Source: Chitinophaga sp. | Lineage (GTDB): Bacteria > Bacteroidota > Bacteroidia > Chitinophagales > Chitinophagaceae | DNA length: 64,000 nt | Assembly (NCBI RefSeq): GCF_017745275.1 | Contig: NZ_JAGHZS010000007.1 | Location: 705,216-769,215 of the forward strand | Direction of reading: 5' to 3' | Shown: positions 34,995 to 44,181 of the stretch, piece after piece | Layout: each line of letters begins with the position of its first letter | Position numbering within the stretch: position 1 is the stretch's first letter | The notes under the pieces: generated by a model | What the model was told of the DNA's origin: nothing | Database searches by the model: none | The model's input: only the letters and a program-made list of their open reading frames with translations | Translations under genes and position numbers: made by a program

Positions 34995-35966
34995 ATGATT
35001 TTTGTAGAAAGCGAATTTGCCACTTTGCAACGCGTGGTACTGGCCCAATCAGAATTTGGATTTCCGCTGCAACCCCGGCCGGAAGACCTTCGTTTCCTGA
35101 CGAAAGAAGCCATCACAGAAAATATGCAGCATAAGGGACAGGACTATAGCGAAGCCTTCCCCGACCTGCAACAACAGTGGGAAAAAGAAAGAGCCAGCTT
35201 ACAAGCGGTACTGGAAAAATACGGGGTAAAAGTATATCGTCCGCGGAAACTCACATTGGCTGAAAAGGCCGCCGCCGGCAATGATGGTTATTCCAATTTC
35301 TTTGTAAGGGATCCATTCTTTACGGTGGGGCCTTGTGTAATAGAAGGATCTATGCGCTTCCTGCACCGCAGGAATGAAGTATTGCCGGTGCGCGATATTA
35401 TGCTGGCACAGGTATACCCGGCCGATTGTGTATATGCAGCAGTGCCACGACCGGCAATTGCCGCGCCTGATGACAGCACATTGGGCCCCGGGCCATTCCT
35501 GGAAGGCGGCGATGTATTGGTACTCGGGAAAAAAGTTTTTGTTGGCAGCTCCGGCCTCGCCTCCAATCCGCTGGGCGCCCAATGGCTGCGTAAATTTTTA
35601 CAGCCCCTTCACTACGATGTGGAAATAGTAAAACTGGATCCTGGCATCCTTCACCTGGACTGCGCGCTGGGCCTTATCCGCGAAGGTCTCATGGTGATTT
35701 GTGAAGATGCATTTGTGGACGGTATACCTGCTGCACTGAAAGACTGGAAGCGGATTAATATACCTATGGAAGAAGCCACCACCCTGGGTACTAACGGACT
35801 ACCCATCAGCGCACAAGTGTATATTACAGATCCGGCGTTTAGCCATATCGGTGAGCAGGTTGCGGCACACGGCGTAAAAGTGGAATATATCGATTTCAGG
35901 ATCAGTCGCAGCTTTGGCGGCTCGTTTCGCTGCAGCACACAACCTTTGCTTAGAAAACATATTTAA
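34995..35966 (+). CDS. Amidinotransferase / DDAH-like guanidine hydrolase
   Basis: 323 residues with the amidinotransferase-fold markers: FVRDPFFTVGPCVIEGSM, the substrate-binding EGGDV in GPFLEGGDVLVLG, catalytic His in ILHLDCALGL, and the catalytic Cys313 in GGSFRCSTQP near the C-terminus. Known for the superfamily: arginine deiminases, dimethylarginine dimethylaminohydrolases and amidinotransferases use this Cys/His/Glu chemistry on guanidines. Length and lack of an extra domain fit the DDAH-like or small arginine-deiminase-related branch. Cytoplasmic. The next gene is a Crp/Fnr regulator with its own promoter 15-22 bases after this stop. Confidence 0.88.
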   Translation: MIFVESEFATLQRVVLAQSEFGFPLQPRPEDLRFLTKEAITENMQHKGQDYSEAFPDLQQQWEKERASLQAVLEKYGVKVYRPRKLTLAEKAAAGNDGYSNFFVRDPFFTVGPCVIEGSMRFLHRRNEVLPVRDIMLAQVYPADCVYAAVPRPAIAAPDDSTLGPGPFLEGGDVLVLGKKVFVGSSGLASNPLGAQWLRKFLQPLHYDVEIVKLDPGILHLDCALGLIREGLMVICEDAFVDGIPAALKDWKRINIPMEEATTLGTNGLPISAQVYITDPAFSHIGEQVAAHGVKVEYIDFRISRSFGGSFRCSTQPLLRKHI

Positions 35967-35980
35967 GCCCCCGTTCTTCT

Positions 35981-35988
35981 TATATTTG
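35981..35988 (+). promoter_or_regulatory. Bacteroidota -7 box TATATTTG
   Basis: Exact TAnnTTTG match 17 bases before the Crp/Fnr ATG at 36006, predicting a leader of about 10 bases. No clear -33 TTG. Confidence 0.5.
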
Positions 35989-36005
35989 GAACTGGCTTTA
36001 TTGTT

Positions 36006-36572
36006 ATGGAACGTATTCAGTACTTCAGGCAATTTCATCCTATCAGTGATGCAGACTATGGCCTGCTCACGGAACAGTTGCAATCCCGCTCGTTTAAAAA
36101 AGGAGATTACATCACCGTACCCGGGCAGGTGCAACGCGATCTCTACTTCGTGAATAATGGCGTACAGATGGCCTATTTCGATAATGGTGATAAAACCTAT
36201 GTAATCAGCTTCAGCTACCCGCCTAACTTATGCGCCATTGCAGAATCGTTTTCATTCCAGGTGCCTTCCCGGTACTATCTCACCTGTTTAACGGATAGTG
36301 TTCTTGAATATATTTCCTACGAACAATTGCAACAACTGGTGGACCAGTCGCAACAAATAGAACGGCTGTTTCGCCGCATGACCGAAGCCATGTTTGCCGG
36401 TATGATAGACCTCCATATAAACCTGCGTGCACTGACCATTGAAGAACGTTATAAAACGTTTTGCCAGAAAACCCCGCAGCTACTGCATTTGGTGCCACAT
36501 AAATACATTGCCTCTTACCTGGGAATAGATCCTACCAATTTCAGTAAGCTATTTAACCAGGTGAAGTTCTGA
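36006..36572 (+). CDS. Crp/Fnr family transcriptional regulator
   Basis: 188 residues. N-terminal cyclic-nucleotide-binding-like domain (FKKGDYITVPGQVQRDLYFV, AYFDNGDKTYVISFSYPP), dimer helix (QIERLFRRMTEAMFAGM) and a short C-terminal helix-turn-helix (LVPHKYIASYLGIDPTNFSK). It ends abruptly after the recognition helix (LFNQVKF), as do many Bacteroidota members. More distant from the proteins at 7236 and 31735 than those are from each other. The alpha/beta hydrolase gene follows by 68 bases on the same strand and may be a target. Confidence 0.88.
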   Translation: MERIQYFRQFHPISDADYGLLTEQLQSRSFKKGDYITVPGQVQRDLYFVNNGVQMAYFDNGDKTYVISFSYPPNLCAIAESFSFQVPSRYYLTCLTDSVLEYISYEQLQQLVDQSQQIERLFRRMTEAMFAGMIDLHINLRALTIEERYKTFCQKTPQLLHLVPHKYIASYLGIDPTNFSKLFNQVKF

Positions 36573-36640
36573 GGTTGGTGTATACCAAGATTGGTTTGCC
36601 ATGGGCTTGCGACCTTTACAACCACGCAAACAATACTGCT

Positions 36641-37438
36641 ATGACTACCACTCACTATGCCCACGTCAACGGGCTGGATATGTACTACGAAATACATGGA
36701 ACGGGCCAGCCATTACTGTTGCTTCCCGGCGCTGTATCCGGCACCGGCACTGCCTTTGGAGCACTCATCCCGTTGTTATCGATGCACCGCCAGGTAATTG
36801 CGGTGGAATTCCAGGGTTATGGCCATACCGCCGATATTCCCGACCGGCCGCTTTCTTTTGAACAATTTGCGGCAGATGTGATTGCACTATTACAAACGCT
36901 GCACATTGAGCAGGCCGACATTTTCGGGTACAGCACCGGCGCCGGCGTAGCGTTGCTGGTGGCCATGCAGCAGCCCGTGCTGGTGCGCAGGCTGATCCTC
37001 GCCTCCATTACCTGGAACAGCAACGGGCGGCATCCGGGCCTCCGCGAACTGGAGCAACTGCTCACCGTGGAAGCCATGCAGCGCACGCCGTATGCTGCAG
37101 AATACCTGAGCACCGCGCCGAGGCCACAGGATTGGCCCTTACACCTGGCGAAAGTTACTGCGTTCAATCAGCAACCACCCAACTGGTCCGCCGATGAGAT
37201 CCGGAAAATAACGGCTCCGGCATTAATCATTGCCGGAGATGCAGATATTGTGCGGCCCGGTCATGTGGTTGAATTATTTAGATTACTGGGTGGTGGCGGC
37301 ATTGGAGAGTTTGGCTTGCCGGCCTCCCAACTGGCGATACTACCTGGTACTATGCATACCGCGCTGACGAAAAAAACAGATTTGCTCATGGCCATGATTC
37401 CGGCTTTCCTGGATGCAGAGGTTGCCGTGAATGAATAA
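36641..37438 (+). CDS. Alpha/beta hydrolase
   Basis: 265 residues from ATG 36641 (MTTTHYAHVNGLDMYYEIHG), the natural family start; an in-frame TTG at 36575 would add an unlikely leader. Triad: nucleophile Ser98 in FGYSTGAGVALL, acid in IIAGDADIVRPGH, His in LPGTMHTALT. Substrate unknown; the family includes esterases, haloperoxidase-like and C-C hydrolases. It lies behind a Crp/Fnr gene and ends at a strong bidirectional terminator. Confidence 0.88.
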   Translation: MTTTHYAHVNGLDMYYEIHGTGQPLLLLPGAVSGTGTAFGALIPLLSMHRQVIAVEFQGYGHTADIPDRPLSFEQFAADVIALLQTLHIEQADIFGYSTGAGVALLVAMQQPVLVRRLILASITWNSNGRHPGLRELEQLLTVEAMQRTPYAAEYLSTAPRPQDWPLHLAKVTAFNQQPPNWSADEIRKITAPALIIAGDADIVRPGHVVELFRLLGGGGIGEFGLPASQLAILPGTMHTALTKKTDLLMAMIPAFLDAEVAVNE

Positions 37439-37467
37439 CTACTCCTTCCGTCAACATATACCATTAA

Positions 37468-37509
37468 ACAAAAAGCGTTACACGGATGCTGCCGTGTAAC
37501 GCTTTTTGT
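37468..37509 (+). terminator. Strong bidirectional intrinsic terminator
   Basis: ACAAAAAGCGTTACACGG (37468-37485) pairs perfectly with 37492-37509 around a 6-base loop; A-run and T-run flank the GC-rich part symmetrically. Lies between the convergent alpha/beta hydrolase and phospholipase-like genes and serves both. Confidence 0.92.
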
Positions 37510-37527
37510 GCTTAATATACGGATCGT

Positions 37528-38730
37528 TTATTTACCGCCATTTACCGGGTTGCGGCGCACCTCACCGCCACCGGGAAGTTGTACAAAATAACTGGTTCCG
37601 TAAGCATTCCCCGGGCGGAAAAAGTCAGTGGAAATAACCTGGGCCCCGCTTTCAAAAGTAGCTTTGGCGCGCGTTTGATCGTTTACTTTCGCTTCATAGG
37701 TGTCAATATCCGCACGTGCTCTGACCATATAACCCTCTTTAACGTATTGTTTGATTTCCTCCTGTCTTAAGATCGCATTGTCCAGCAGGAAAAATGCGGC
37801 ATAGCTATCCTTTTCAGCAGACTGCACAAACATGATTCTTTTTTCAAGGTTAGGCCTGTTTTCTACGTATGGGGTGCGTAACTCCATACCCGCAGCAGAA
37901 GGCAGTAACAGGAAAATAAACTTGCCCCTGGCCGACTTTACGGTAGGCCAGTTTTTAGCGAGTACCGCTTCTTTCAGGGTAGCATAATTACCACGTACAT
38001 CGTCTGGCGTAATTAATTTATCTCTGCCCAACACACTCCCCACTTCTTCATCCAGTTCATCAAAGGCTTTTGCTGTAAAAGGCAGCACCTCGGCTGAATT
38101 GGGGAATAAAGGAATACCTTTGTCTTTGGCTTCTACCATAATGGAGATAGGCAGATGATCCGGATGTTTGTCAGACCAGTCTTTCAGCGCATGTAACGCC
38201 AGTTTCAACGTAGGATAGTGTGAGCGGAAATCGAAATCCGCCATGTGCAACACTTTGAACCCGGGCTTATCCAGATCTGTACTATCGAAAGGAAGCAGGT
38301 TCTTTACGCCCTTCTCTGCCAATGCGCGATAGGAAGCCGGATGATTAAAGCGATTGCCGGTAGGGTCATAGTACACATCTATTTCAAGGCTACGAATACC
38401 AGCATCCAGCTGCACATCAAAAGATGGATGGTTATAACTTAAGCCCTCGCTGAGTTTCGTCAGGTTGGGATGATATTCCTGGTAAGCTGCGGCTTGTTCC
38501 TTCGTGATATTCTTTGTCATCTGCGTCATCATTTTTTCCGCAATCGGATCCGCCAAAGCCAGCAGTCTAGGATCTACCGGACGCGCATAACTATTGTGGG
38601 TGCCCAATACCTGTATTTGATTGATCTTAAGTCCATCTACAGCAGCCGTCCCCTGTTTTACTTTTTGTGCGTAAACGCTACCTGTGGCCAATACTGCTAC
38701 CACTGCCAATGTTGTTATCTTTTTTTTCAT
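37528..38730 (-). CDS. Secreted PI-PLC-C1-like phosphodiesterase
   Basis: 400 residues with a signal peptide (MKKKITTLAVVAVLATGSVYAQ). The TIM-barrel start has the PLC-type catalytic elements: His in QVLGTHNSYARP, then IRSLEIDVYYDPTG (metal Glu/Asp), VLHMADFDFRSHY with a second His, and PISIMVEAKDKG. This matches the calcium-dependent phosphoinositide PLC-C1 family of bacteria. Known for the family: cleavage of phosphodiester head groups; few members are characterised. It follows the TonB-dependent receptor gene by 18 bases, so the pair is probably an operon for taking up and processing a phosphorylated compound. Confidence 0.87.
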   Translation of the reverse strand: MKKKITTLAVVAVLATGSVYAQKVKQGTAAVDGLKINQIQVLGTHNSYARPVDPRLLALADPIAEKMMTQMTKNITKEQAAAYQEYHPNLTKLSEGLSYNHPSFDVQLDAGIRSLEIDVYYDPTGNRFNHPASYRALAEKGVKNLLPFDSTDLDKPGFKVLHMADFDFRSHYPTLKLALHALKDWSDKHPDHLPISIMVEAKDKGIPLFPNSAEVLPFTAKAFDELDEEVGSVLGRDKLITPDDVRGNYATLKEAVLAKNWPTVKSARGKFIFLLLPSAAGMELRTPYVENRPNLEKRIMFVQSAEKDSYAAFFLLDNAILRQEEIKQYVKEGYMVRARADIDTYEAKVNDQTRAKATFESGAQVISTDFFRPGNAYGTSYFVQLPGGGEVRRNPVNGGK

Positions 38731-38748
38731 TTCATATATGCTTAAAGG

Positions 38749-41547
38749 TTAGAAAAGTTTTATGCTGGCGCCCACTTGTCCGCGGATAGAGAACCAACTG
38801 GCTTCTTCTGCCCTGCTGTAGGTGCCGTGGTAATATCGCACAGGCGCATTGGTGAGGTTATTTAATTCCGCAAACACTCTCACTTTGGGTGTAATACTGT
38901 AGGAGGAGGAGAAATCGACTGTGAAGTTCTCTGCGTACCAGCGATAATGATCCGGGCCTGCCGCCTGGCGGATCACATCGAGGTACTTTCCTTTGTAGTT
39001 GCCGGCTACTCTCGCGGTAAATTTGCCATACTCATACAGGATAGATGCGTTGAAGACATGCTTTGCCTGTTTAGGTATCACACTTTCATCTTCTACTTTC
39101 TGTCCACCGGTAAAGCGGGGTATTTTCACTTTTGAATTGGTATAGGTGTAGTTCAGATCAACGCCGAAGCCTTTCCAGAACCCGGGCAGGTTGGTGAACC
39201 GTTTTGAGAATCCTGCTTCCAGGCCGCCCAGCCAGGCTTTCTGCATGTTTACCGGTTCGCTGACCCGGTATAATACGCCATTGATATCCTGGGAAGATTC
39301 GTTGGTATAGATCAGGTCCGTTAATTTTTTGTAGAATGCCCCAAAGGTGATAGATCCCACGCCACCAAAATAGTGCTCTGCCATCAGGTCGAAGTTGTTG
39401 GAGAAGGTAGGCTTCAGATCCGCATTGCCGCGGGTGATCACACGATTGGTTTCGTCCACCGTGGTAGCGGGGTTGAGATTGTTGAAATCAGCACGCGCAA
39501 ACGTCCTGGTATAGGCAAGGCGGATAATGTCATTACTGGTAGCATTTAATTTAAAGTGCAGCATCGGCAGGAAAGCGTTGTAGCTATTGTCTTGTGTCAA
39601 TGGCGCTACGGTACTGCGACCAGCTTTTGTCACCACCTTATTTCCATTAAAGGTCACTTTGCTGTACTCATTTCGGAGGCCTCCAATAATGGTGATTTTA
39701 TCAGATACTTTATACTCTCCCATTGCGTATATGGCATATACATTTTCTTTCCCGGTAAAATATCTGCCGGCACCGGAAGCGTTGGTAGCGGAATCTACTT
39801 CTACGGGAAACAGGCTGTATTTGGCAATTCCCGCTGGTGTGATGAGTTGCTTTACCTGGTCAATTGGCATCTGGTCAATCATTACATTCTTGTAGGGTGC
39901 ATGGATGGCAGTCAGAAATCCGCCGTTATAAGGGAATGGCTCCGTGCCTATTTGTGTCAGCGTAGGTGCCTTGCCGGTGATGCCCGCCATATATATACTC
40001 AGCGGGGATTCCACCAGCTTGTCTTTGTAAATCACCTTACCACCAAATTTCAACTTCAACTTTTCGCTGGGATGATAATTCAGGTGGATGCCAAATCGTT
40101 TGTTGGCTTCCCAGTTGGTGCTTCTGAGCATCACCACCTGTGATAGCGTCATTGCATTGGGACTGATAGGTGTAGTGGCTGACAGGTGTGGCAATACCGC
40201 ATCAATTTGATCTCCTATACCATTGGGTGCATCCATGGCCAGGTATTTCTTACCATCCGGAGCCAGACCATCATAGCTAACTTTTTGGGAGAAGAAGGCC
40301 ATGGGATAGGAACCCGGATCTCCGAACTTAAACCTCGATTTATCAATACTCGCAGCCCAGTCCAGGTGGAGTTTGCCTGACAAAGTGGATTGCCCGCTTA
40401 ACTCTGCGGAATACAGGTTCGTATTATATTTAGCGGAACGGGTAGTGATGGTGGAAACGCCGGTATTGAAATAGAAGTAATTCTCTCTTACCATTTGTAC
40501 ATCCTGGTATTCTGTATAAATTCCTTTGGCCTGTATTTTATGGCGGTCGTTGAATTTATATTCGATACCACCATTTAAACCTGTTGTCCGGCGACCCGCG
40601 AGATAGTCGCGCAGTTGCAGATCGGTGATGGAATACGACTGCTTGCTATCAGGATTCGAGAAATCATAATTAACATTATACCGGTCGGTGCCACTGGTAC
40701 GTTTCCACACCACTGCGGAAAAGAGATAGCCCAGTTTTCCTTTGGCGATCCTGTCGCCATATACGACGGAGGCATTGTAAGATCCCTTATCGGATTGTGC
40801 ATTATATCCTCCGGCAGCGTTGATGTTCAGGATCCGTTGCTGTGGCGCGGCCCTGGTAATGAAGTTAATGGAGCCTCCAATAGCATCGCCTTCCATATCC
40901 GGGGTGAGGGCTTTGGAGAGCTGTACATATTCAATCAGCTCCGAGGGGAAAATATCCATTTGAACGCGGCGGTCCGTGTAATCCAGGCTGGCAGAAGGTA
41001 AGCGGTTGCCGTTTAATAAAGTGGCGCTCCATTGAATGGGGGTTCCTCTCACGGATACATAGCGGCCTTCTCCGCCATCCCGCTCAATGGAAACCGCCTG
41101 AATTCTTTGTACAGCTTCAGCTGCATTACGATCTGGTAACTTTCCAATGGCATCGGCCGCCAATACTTCCATGATACCAGTGGCGTTTTTCTTGATGCTA
41201 ATGGCTTTTACCTGCGAACCAGCGGTGGCCCCGTTGACGATCACTTCTCCCAAAACGCCCGCCGCAGGCGCTAATTCAATATCTCCGATATTATTCAGTC
41301 CTGTTTTTACGTCTATGTCGAGTGATTTGCTGGTGTAGCCCAGGTAGCGAAAAGTCAGTGTAACCTTTCCCGTGTGTTTAAGTACAAGGGTGAATTTTCC
41401 ATTAAGATCAGTTTGGGTACCCAGGCTTCCGACGGTAACAGTGGCGCCGGGAAGTAACTCGCCCTTTGATACCGTTACCCCGGTGATCTGCTGCGCGTTG
41501 GCAAATACCGGTGCCAGTAAGCATACGAGTAAAAGAATCCTTTTCAT
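38749..41547 (-). CDS. TonB-dependent outer-membrane receptor
   Basis: 932 residues with a signal peptide (MKRILLLVCLLAPVFANAQ). A CarboxypepD_reg-like domain (about 20-95, LPGATVTVGSLGTQTDLNGK, FRYLGYTSKSLDI) precedes the plug (about 110-230, with IGKLPDRNAAEAVQRIQAVS, RYVSVRGTPI) and a 22-strand barrel ending in a terminal aromatic residue (VGASIKLF). Known for the family: TonB-driven uptake of large or scarce ligands. No SusD-like partner. The PLC-C1-like gene is 18 bases downstream, suggesting a phosphate ester or phospholipid-derived ligand. A membrane-anchored AraC regulator is encoded just upstream. Confidence 0.93.
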   Translation of the reverse strand: MKRILLLVCLLAPVFANAQQITGVTVSKGELLPGATVTVGSLGTQTDLNGKFTLVLKHTGKVTLTFRYLGYTSKSLDIDVKTGLNNIGDIELAPAAGVLGEVIVNGATAGSQVKAISIKKNATGIMEVLAADAIGKLPDRNAAEAVQRIQAVSIERDGGEGRYVSVRGTPIQWSATLLNGNRLPSASLDYTDRRVQMDIFPSELIEYVQLSKALTPDMEGDAIGGSINFITRAAPQQRILNINAAGGYNAQSDKGSYNASVVYGDRIAKGKLGYLFSAVVWKRTSGTDRYNVNYDFSNPDSKQSYSITDLQLRDYLAGRRTTGLNGGIEYKFNDRHKIQAKGIYTEYQDVQMVRENYFYFNTGVSTITTRSAKYNTNLYSAELSGQSTLSGKLHLDWAASIDKSRFKFGDPGSYPMAFFSQKVSYDGLAPDGKKYLAMDAPNGIGDQIDAVLPHLSATTPISPNAMTLSQVVMLRSTNWEANKRFGIHLNYHPSEKLKLKFGGKVIYKDKLVESPLSIYMAGITGKAPTLTQIGTEPFPYNGGFLTAIHAPYKNVMIDQMPIDQVKQLITPAGIAKYSLFPVEVDSATNASGAGRYFTGKENVYAIYAMGEYKVSDKITIIGGLRNEYSKVTFNGNKVVTKAGRSTVAPLTQDNSYNAFLPMLHFKLNATSNDIIRLAYTRTFARADFNNLNPATTVDETNRVITRGNADLKPTFSNNFDLMAEHYFGGVGSITFGAFYKKLTDLIYTNESSQDINGVLYRVSEPVNMQKAWLGGLEAGFSKRFTNLPGFWKGFGVDLNYTYTNSKVKIPRFTGGQKVEDESVIPKQAKHVFNASILYEYGKFTARVAGNYKGKYLDVIRQAAGPDHYRWYAENFTVDFSSSYSITPKVRVFAELNNLTNAPVRYYHGTYSRAEEASWFSIRGQVGASIKLF

Positions 41548-41569
41548 TGTGCATTTTTAATTTGCACAA
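41547..41569 (-). promoter_or_regulatory. 7-bp inverted repeat at the receptor's start codon
   Basis: TTGTGCA (41547-41553) and TGCACAA (41563-41569), 9-base spacer, directly abutting the receptor's ATG. Possible translational or operator site; could be chance. Confidence 0.3.
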
Positions 41570-41601
41570 AGATGAAAGTTGAAGAAGGTTTGGTCGTCCT
41601 T

Positions 41602-41633
41602 CCCGATAAAGACGTACGTCCGGATAAATCGGG
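41602..41633 (-). promoter_or_regulatory. Nested dyad upstream of the TonB-dependent receptor
   Basis: CCCGAT (41602-41607) and ATCGGG (41628-41633) enclose the perfect palindrome GACGTACGTC (41611-41620). The inner palindrome is off-centre. It lies 55-86 bases before the receptor's ATG and 61 bases after the AraC regulator's stop, so it is a candidate operator. Confidence 0.4.
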
Positions 41634-41693
41634 CTAGTATGATTTTATTCTAAACAACTAATAAACAATTAGTTATAATATATTAAGGAATTA

Positions 41694-43001
41694 TTAAGCA
41701 ATCACATCATCTACAGGAGTACTACCATTTTTCAGCCAGCCGGAAGGCGTTATTCCGGTTGTTTTTTTGAAATATTGATTGAAAGAAGATTTAGAATTGA
41801 ATCCTGCCTCAAAAGCAATAGATAAAATATTAGGTACTTTATGATGCTCCCTCAATCTTTCCATTTCTACTATTACGTGTTGAATCCGATATTCATTGAT
41901 ATATTGATAAAAAGACTTTCCCAGGTATTTATTAAGCGATTCCGACAAATGATGCCGTGGTACTTTGATCAGTACCGCCAGGCCATCCAACGACAAATCA
42001 GCATCTGTATACAACTTTTCATTCACCATCTGATAATTGACTTTCTCTATAATTTCAGCTTGCATGGTATCCGATAATGAAGACTTCTTTTGTTTACTTT
42101 CTGAAATGAAGCCTGCTTCATGGGTGGTACCCAAGGGCGCTGCCATATGATTTATTGGTGCTGGCTGCGGCTCAGGACTGTCTATCAAAACAGGATAAAC
42201 AAAGTTCTTCCGGGCTTCTACCAGCGCAGGTTCGGCCAGTAATAGATGACCATGGGAGATATCTGCCGCGGAGATATTACATATAGCAATAATTTTCACC
42301 CGGCCGATGGCCAGGCAAATAGCCAACAGCATGGTATAACTTACTATCCTTATCCAGAGATGCGCATCTGTTGCTGAAATTTCATTGGGGAAAGCCCCGT
42401 TAGCTAATGATATCAAAGTGCTGATAGCAATACCACCAATAAATATAGTCGCTATAAGGCGGATGAGTTGCTTCTCAGAAAATGACAGTCCCCGTAATTG
42501 CTGCGATATATTCAGCGATTTTATACCAAAAAAAATATATGAAACAGTGCAGGACCAACCTACCATCTTATTATATAAGCCGATATAAACAGGAGTTTTG
42601 CCACCATGGGTAATTACATACCCCGCAATGGTGAAATAAGCGATAGCCGCCAATCCTGCAGGAATAAACAAAAATGCCACTTTTATAGCCGGCATCTTCC
42701 GGTGTTCCTGGAATTGCCTGGCGTATAGCCATAACAGTGGTGCGTATAATAACACAATAAAAGTACTATAGCCCTTATGAATTTCCGCGTCCGGAAATGC
42801 CTTGTTCATCACAAAGCAACCTGTCAGATGTACAAAGATACAGGCCAGCAGCCAGCTCAGTATACGATCATTCCTCACCGGTTCCTTCGCGGCAAAAACA
42901 ATAGAAATTCCCAATACAACCAATGCCTGGAAGGCACCTAACAAACTAATGTAGTTCAAACCAAATACTTTAATAGTGTTAATTCCTGTGTTCCGTTTCA
43001 C
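41694..43001 (-). CDS. Membrane-anchored AraC family transcriptional regulator
   Basis: 435 residues. Residues 15-240 hold about seven transmembrane helices (YISLLGAFQALVVLGISIVF, FIVLLYAPLLWLYARQF, MLLAICLAIGRVKIIAIC), the arrangement of Bacteroidota 7TM-AraC proteins. A linker (250-310) leads to the AraC domain (about 325-425) with SLDGLAVLIKVPRHHLSESL and SIAFEAGFNSKSSFNQYFKK, the two helix-turn-helix units. Known for the fold: DNA binding to paired sites; these membrane forms presumably sense an envelope signal. It follows a serine hydrolase gene by 18 bases and precedes the TonB-dependent receptor gene. Confidence 0.9.
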   Translation of the reverse strand: MKRNTGINTIKVFGLNYISLLGAFQALVVLGISIVFAAKEPVRNDRILSWLLACIFVHLTGCFVMNKAFPDAEIHKGYSTFIVLLYAPLLWLYARQFQEHRKMPAIKVAFLFIPAGLAAIAYFTIAGYVITHGGKTPVYIGLYNKMVGWSCTVSYIFFGIKSLNISQQLRGLSFSEKQLIRLIATIFIGGIAISTLISLANGAFPNEISATDAHLWIRIVSYTMLLAICLAIGRVKIIAICNISAADISHGHLLLAEPALVEARKNFVYPVLIDSPEPQPAPINHMAAPLGTTHEAGFISESKQKKSSLSDTMQAEIIEKVNYQMVNEKLYTDADLSLDGLAVLIKVPRHHLSESLNKYLGKSFYQYINEYRIQHVIVEMERLREHHKVPNILSIAFEAGFNSKSSFNQYFKKTTGITPSGWLKNGSTPVDDVIA

Positions 43002-43019
43002 AAAACTACTATTCCAACA

Positions 43020-44033
43020 TTAAGGAATTATTAAGCCGGCACCACGTTGTATCCAATCGAAAATCAACGGAAATATTTCTTCCATAAAAACACCCGACTG
43101 CCGGATGGCGTTACGGTCATCTACCGCCTGGTTCACGGATATCACCGCATCCAGGGATGGGATGAGGATCAGGAATTGCCCGCCCCAGCCCATGCCGTAA
43201 GTGATAGCTGTTCCCTTAAATGTTTTATGATAGAAGAACAATCCATAAGTGGTATTCCGGAGTCCCCAGGGTGCCGGGTAGGTTTTCGGGGGATGAAGTA
43301 ACGCCTGGGTCCATTGCGCTGCTACCAGCTGTTGGCCGTTATATCGACCACTATCCAGTATCAGCCGGCCTATTTTATTCATGTCGGCTGTACGCATGCG
43401 CACGCTTAATAATCCGCTGCCATCATTATATCCGTCTTTCATCAGCGGCCACTCTACCTGCTCAATTCCCAGCGGTGCAAAGAGATATTGACGTGCGAAC
43501 TCCAGTGTGCTTTGCCCCGTGGCTTTGGTAAGTATCACAGATACCAGGTGAGAGGCGGCGTTGTTATAATGCAATTCGGCGCCCGGATCAGACAGCAGGG
43601 GTTGTTGCCATACGTAACCGGATGGATCAGGCAACCCCAGGTAACGGTCTAACCGGTCAAGGTTTTCATGCCACAAGCCAGAGGCCTGGTTCATGACATC
43701 CGCAATAGTGATTTGTTGTTTACGTTTATCCGGATCATTTTTCAATGCCGGCAGTATGTCACATAGCCTGGTTTGGATTGAAGGAATAAAACCTTTGTCG
43801 ATGGCAATGCCTACTAATACCGCATCCAGGCTTTTGGTGAGAGATTGATGGTTGCGCAGGTCGTTCTCCTTTTGTCCGTTAAAGGTGTTAGCGTATACTA
43901 CCTGGTTTTTCACCGCTATTACCAGCGAGTAGATGCCGCGGTTGTTGCGGACAGCCAAAGCTGTATCAAAAGGTGCCTGTGATTTTACGGAGCTGGCAAT
44001 AAGTACCAGCAATAAAAAGCAGATGATTCTCAT
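43020..44033 (-). CDS. Exported serine hydrolase (beta-lactamase class C / penicillin-binding-like)
   Basis: 337 residues from ATG 44033, chosen for the signal peptide MRIICFLLLVLIASSVKSQ; the frame opens 19 codons earlier. Class C-type motifs: SxxK as Ser64-Leu-Thr-Lys67 (NHQSLTKSLDAVLVG), YxN as ELHYNNAASHLV, and a degenerate third motif GMGWGGQF in place of KTG/HxG. Known for the family: esterases, D-amino peptidases and beta-lactamases. Substrate unknown. Only 18 bases separate it from the downstream AraC regulator gene, indicating co-transcription. Confidence 0.87.
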   Translation of the reverse strand: MRIICFLLLVLIASSVKSQAPFDTALAVRNNRGIYSLVIAVKNQVVYANTFNGQKENDLRNHQSLTKSLDAVLVGIAIDKGFIPSIQTRLCDILPALKNDPDKRKQQITIADVMNQASGLWHENLDRLDRYLGLPDPSGYVWQQPLLSDPGAELHYNNAASHLVSVILTKATGQSTLEFARQYLFAPLGIEQVEWPLMKDGYNDGSGLLSVRMRTADMNKIGRLILDSGRYNGQQLVAAQWTQALLHPPKTYPAPWGLRNTTYGLFFYHKTFKGTAITYGMGWGGQFLILIPSLDAVISVNQAVDDRNAIRQSGVFMEEIFPLIFDWIQRGAGLIIP

Positions 44034-44181
44034 AGCGGCTGTTATTAGTGCTTCATGGGTTACCCGGATCCTGTCTGATAAATTAAACATTTTTTTTGTA
44101 AGAAGGAAAGCCGGGTGAACAGCCCCAATGGAAATATGGGTTGATTATTTTCGCCTACTTATGCATTGCTTTTCTTTCGCA

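Noticed and set aside
36585..36595. ACCAA...TTGGT short inverted repeat between the Crp/Fnr gene and the alpha/beta hydrolase
   Set aside because: Only 5-base arms, expected often by chance; no promoter box at a matching distance.
37528..38730. Glycerophosphodiester phosphodiesterase as an alternative name for the PLC-like protein
   Set aside because: The GTHNSY and MVEAKD pattern and overall layout fit the PLC-C1 family better than GDPD, though both share the TIM-barrel chemistry.
39556..40143. 195-codon plus-strand frame inside the TonB-dependent receptor
   Set aside because: Antisense to a well-defined barrel sequence, with no motif of its own.
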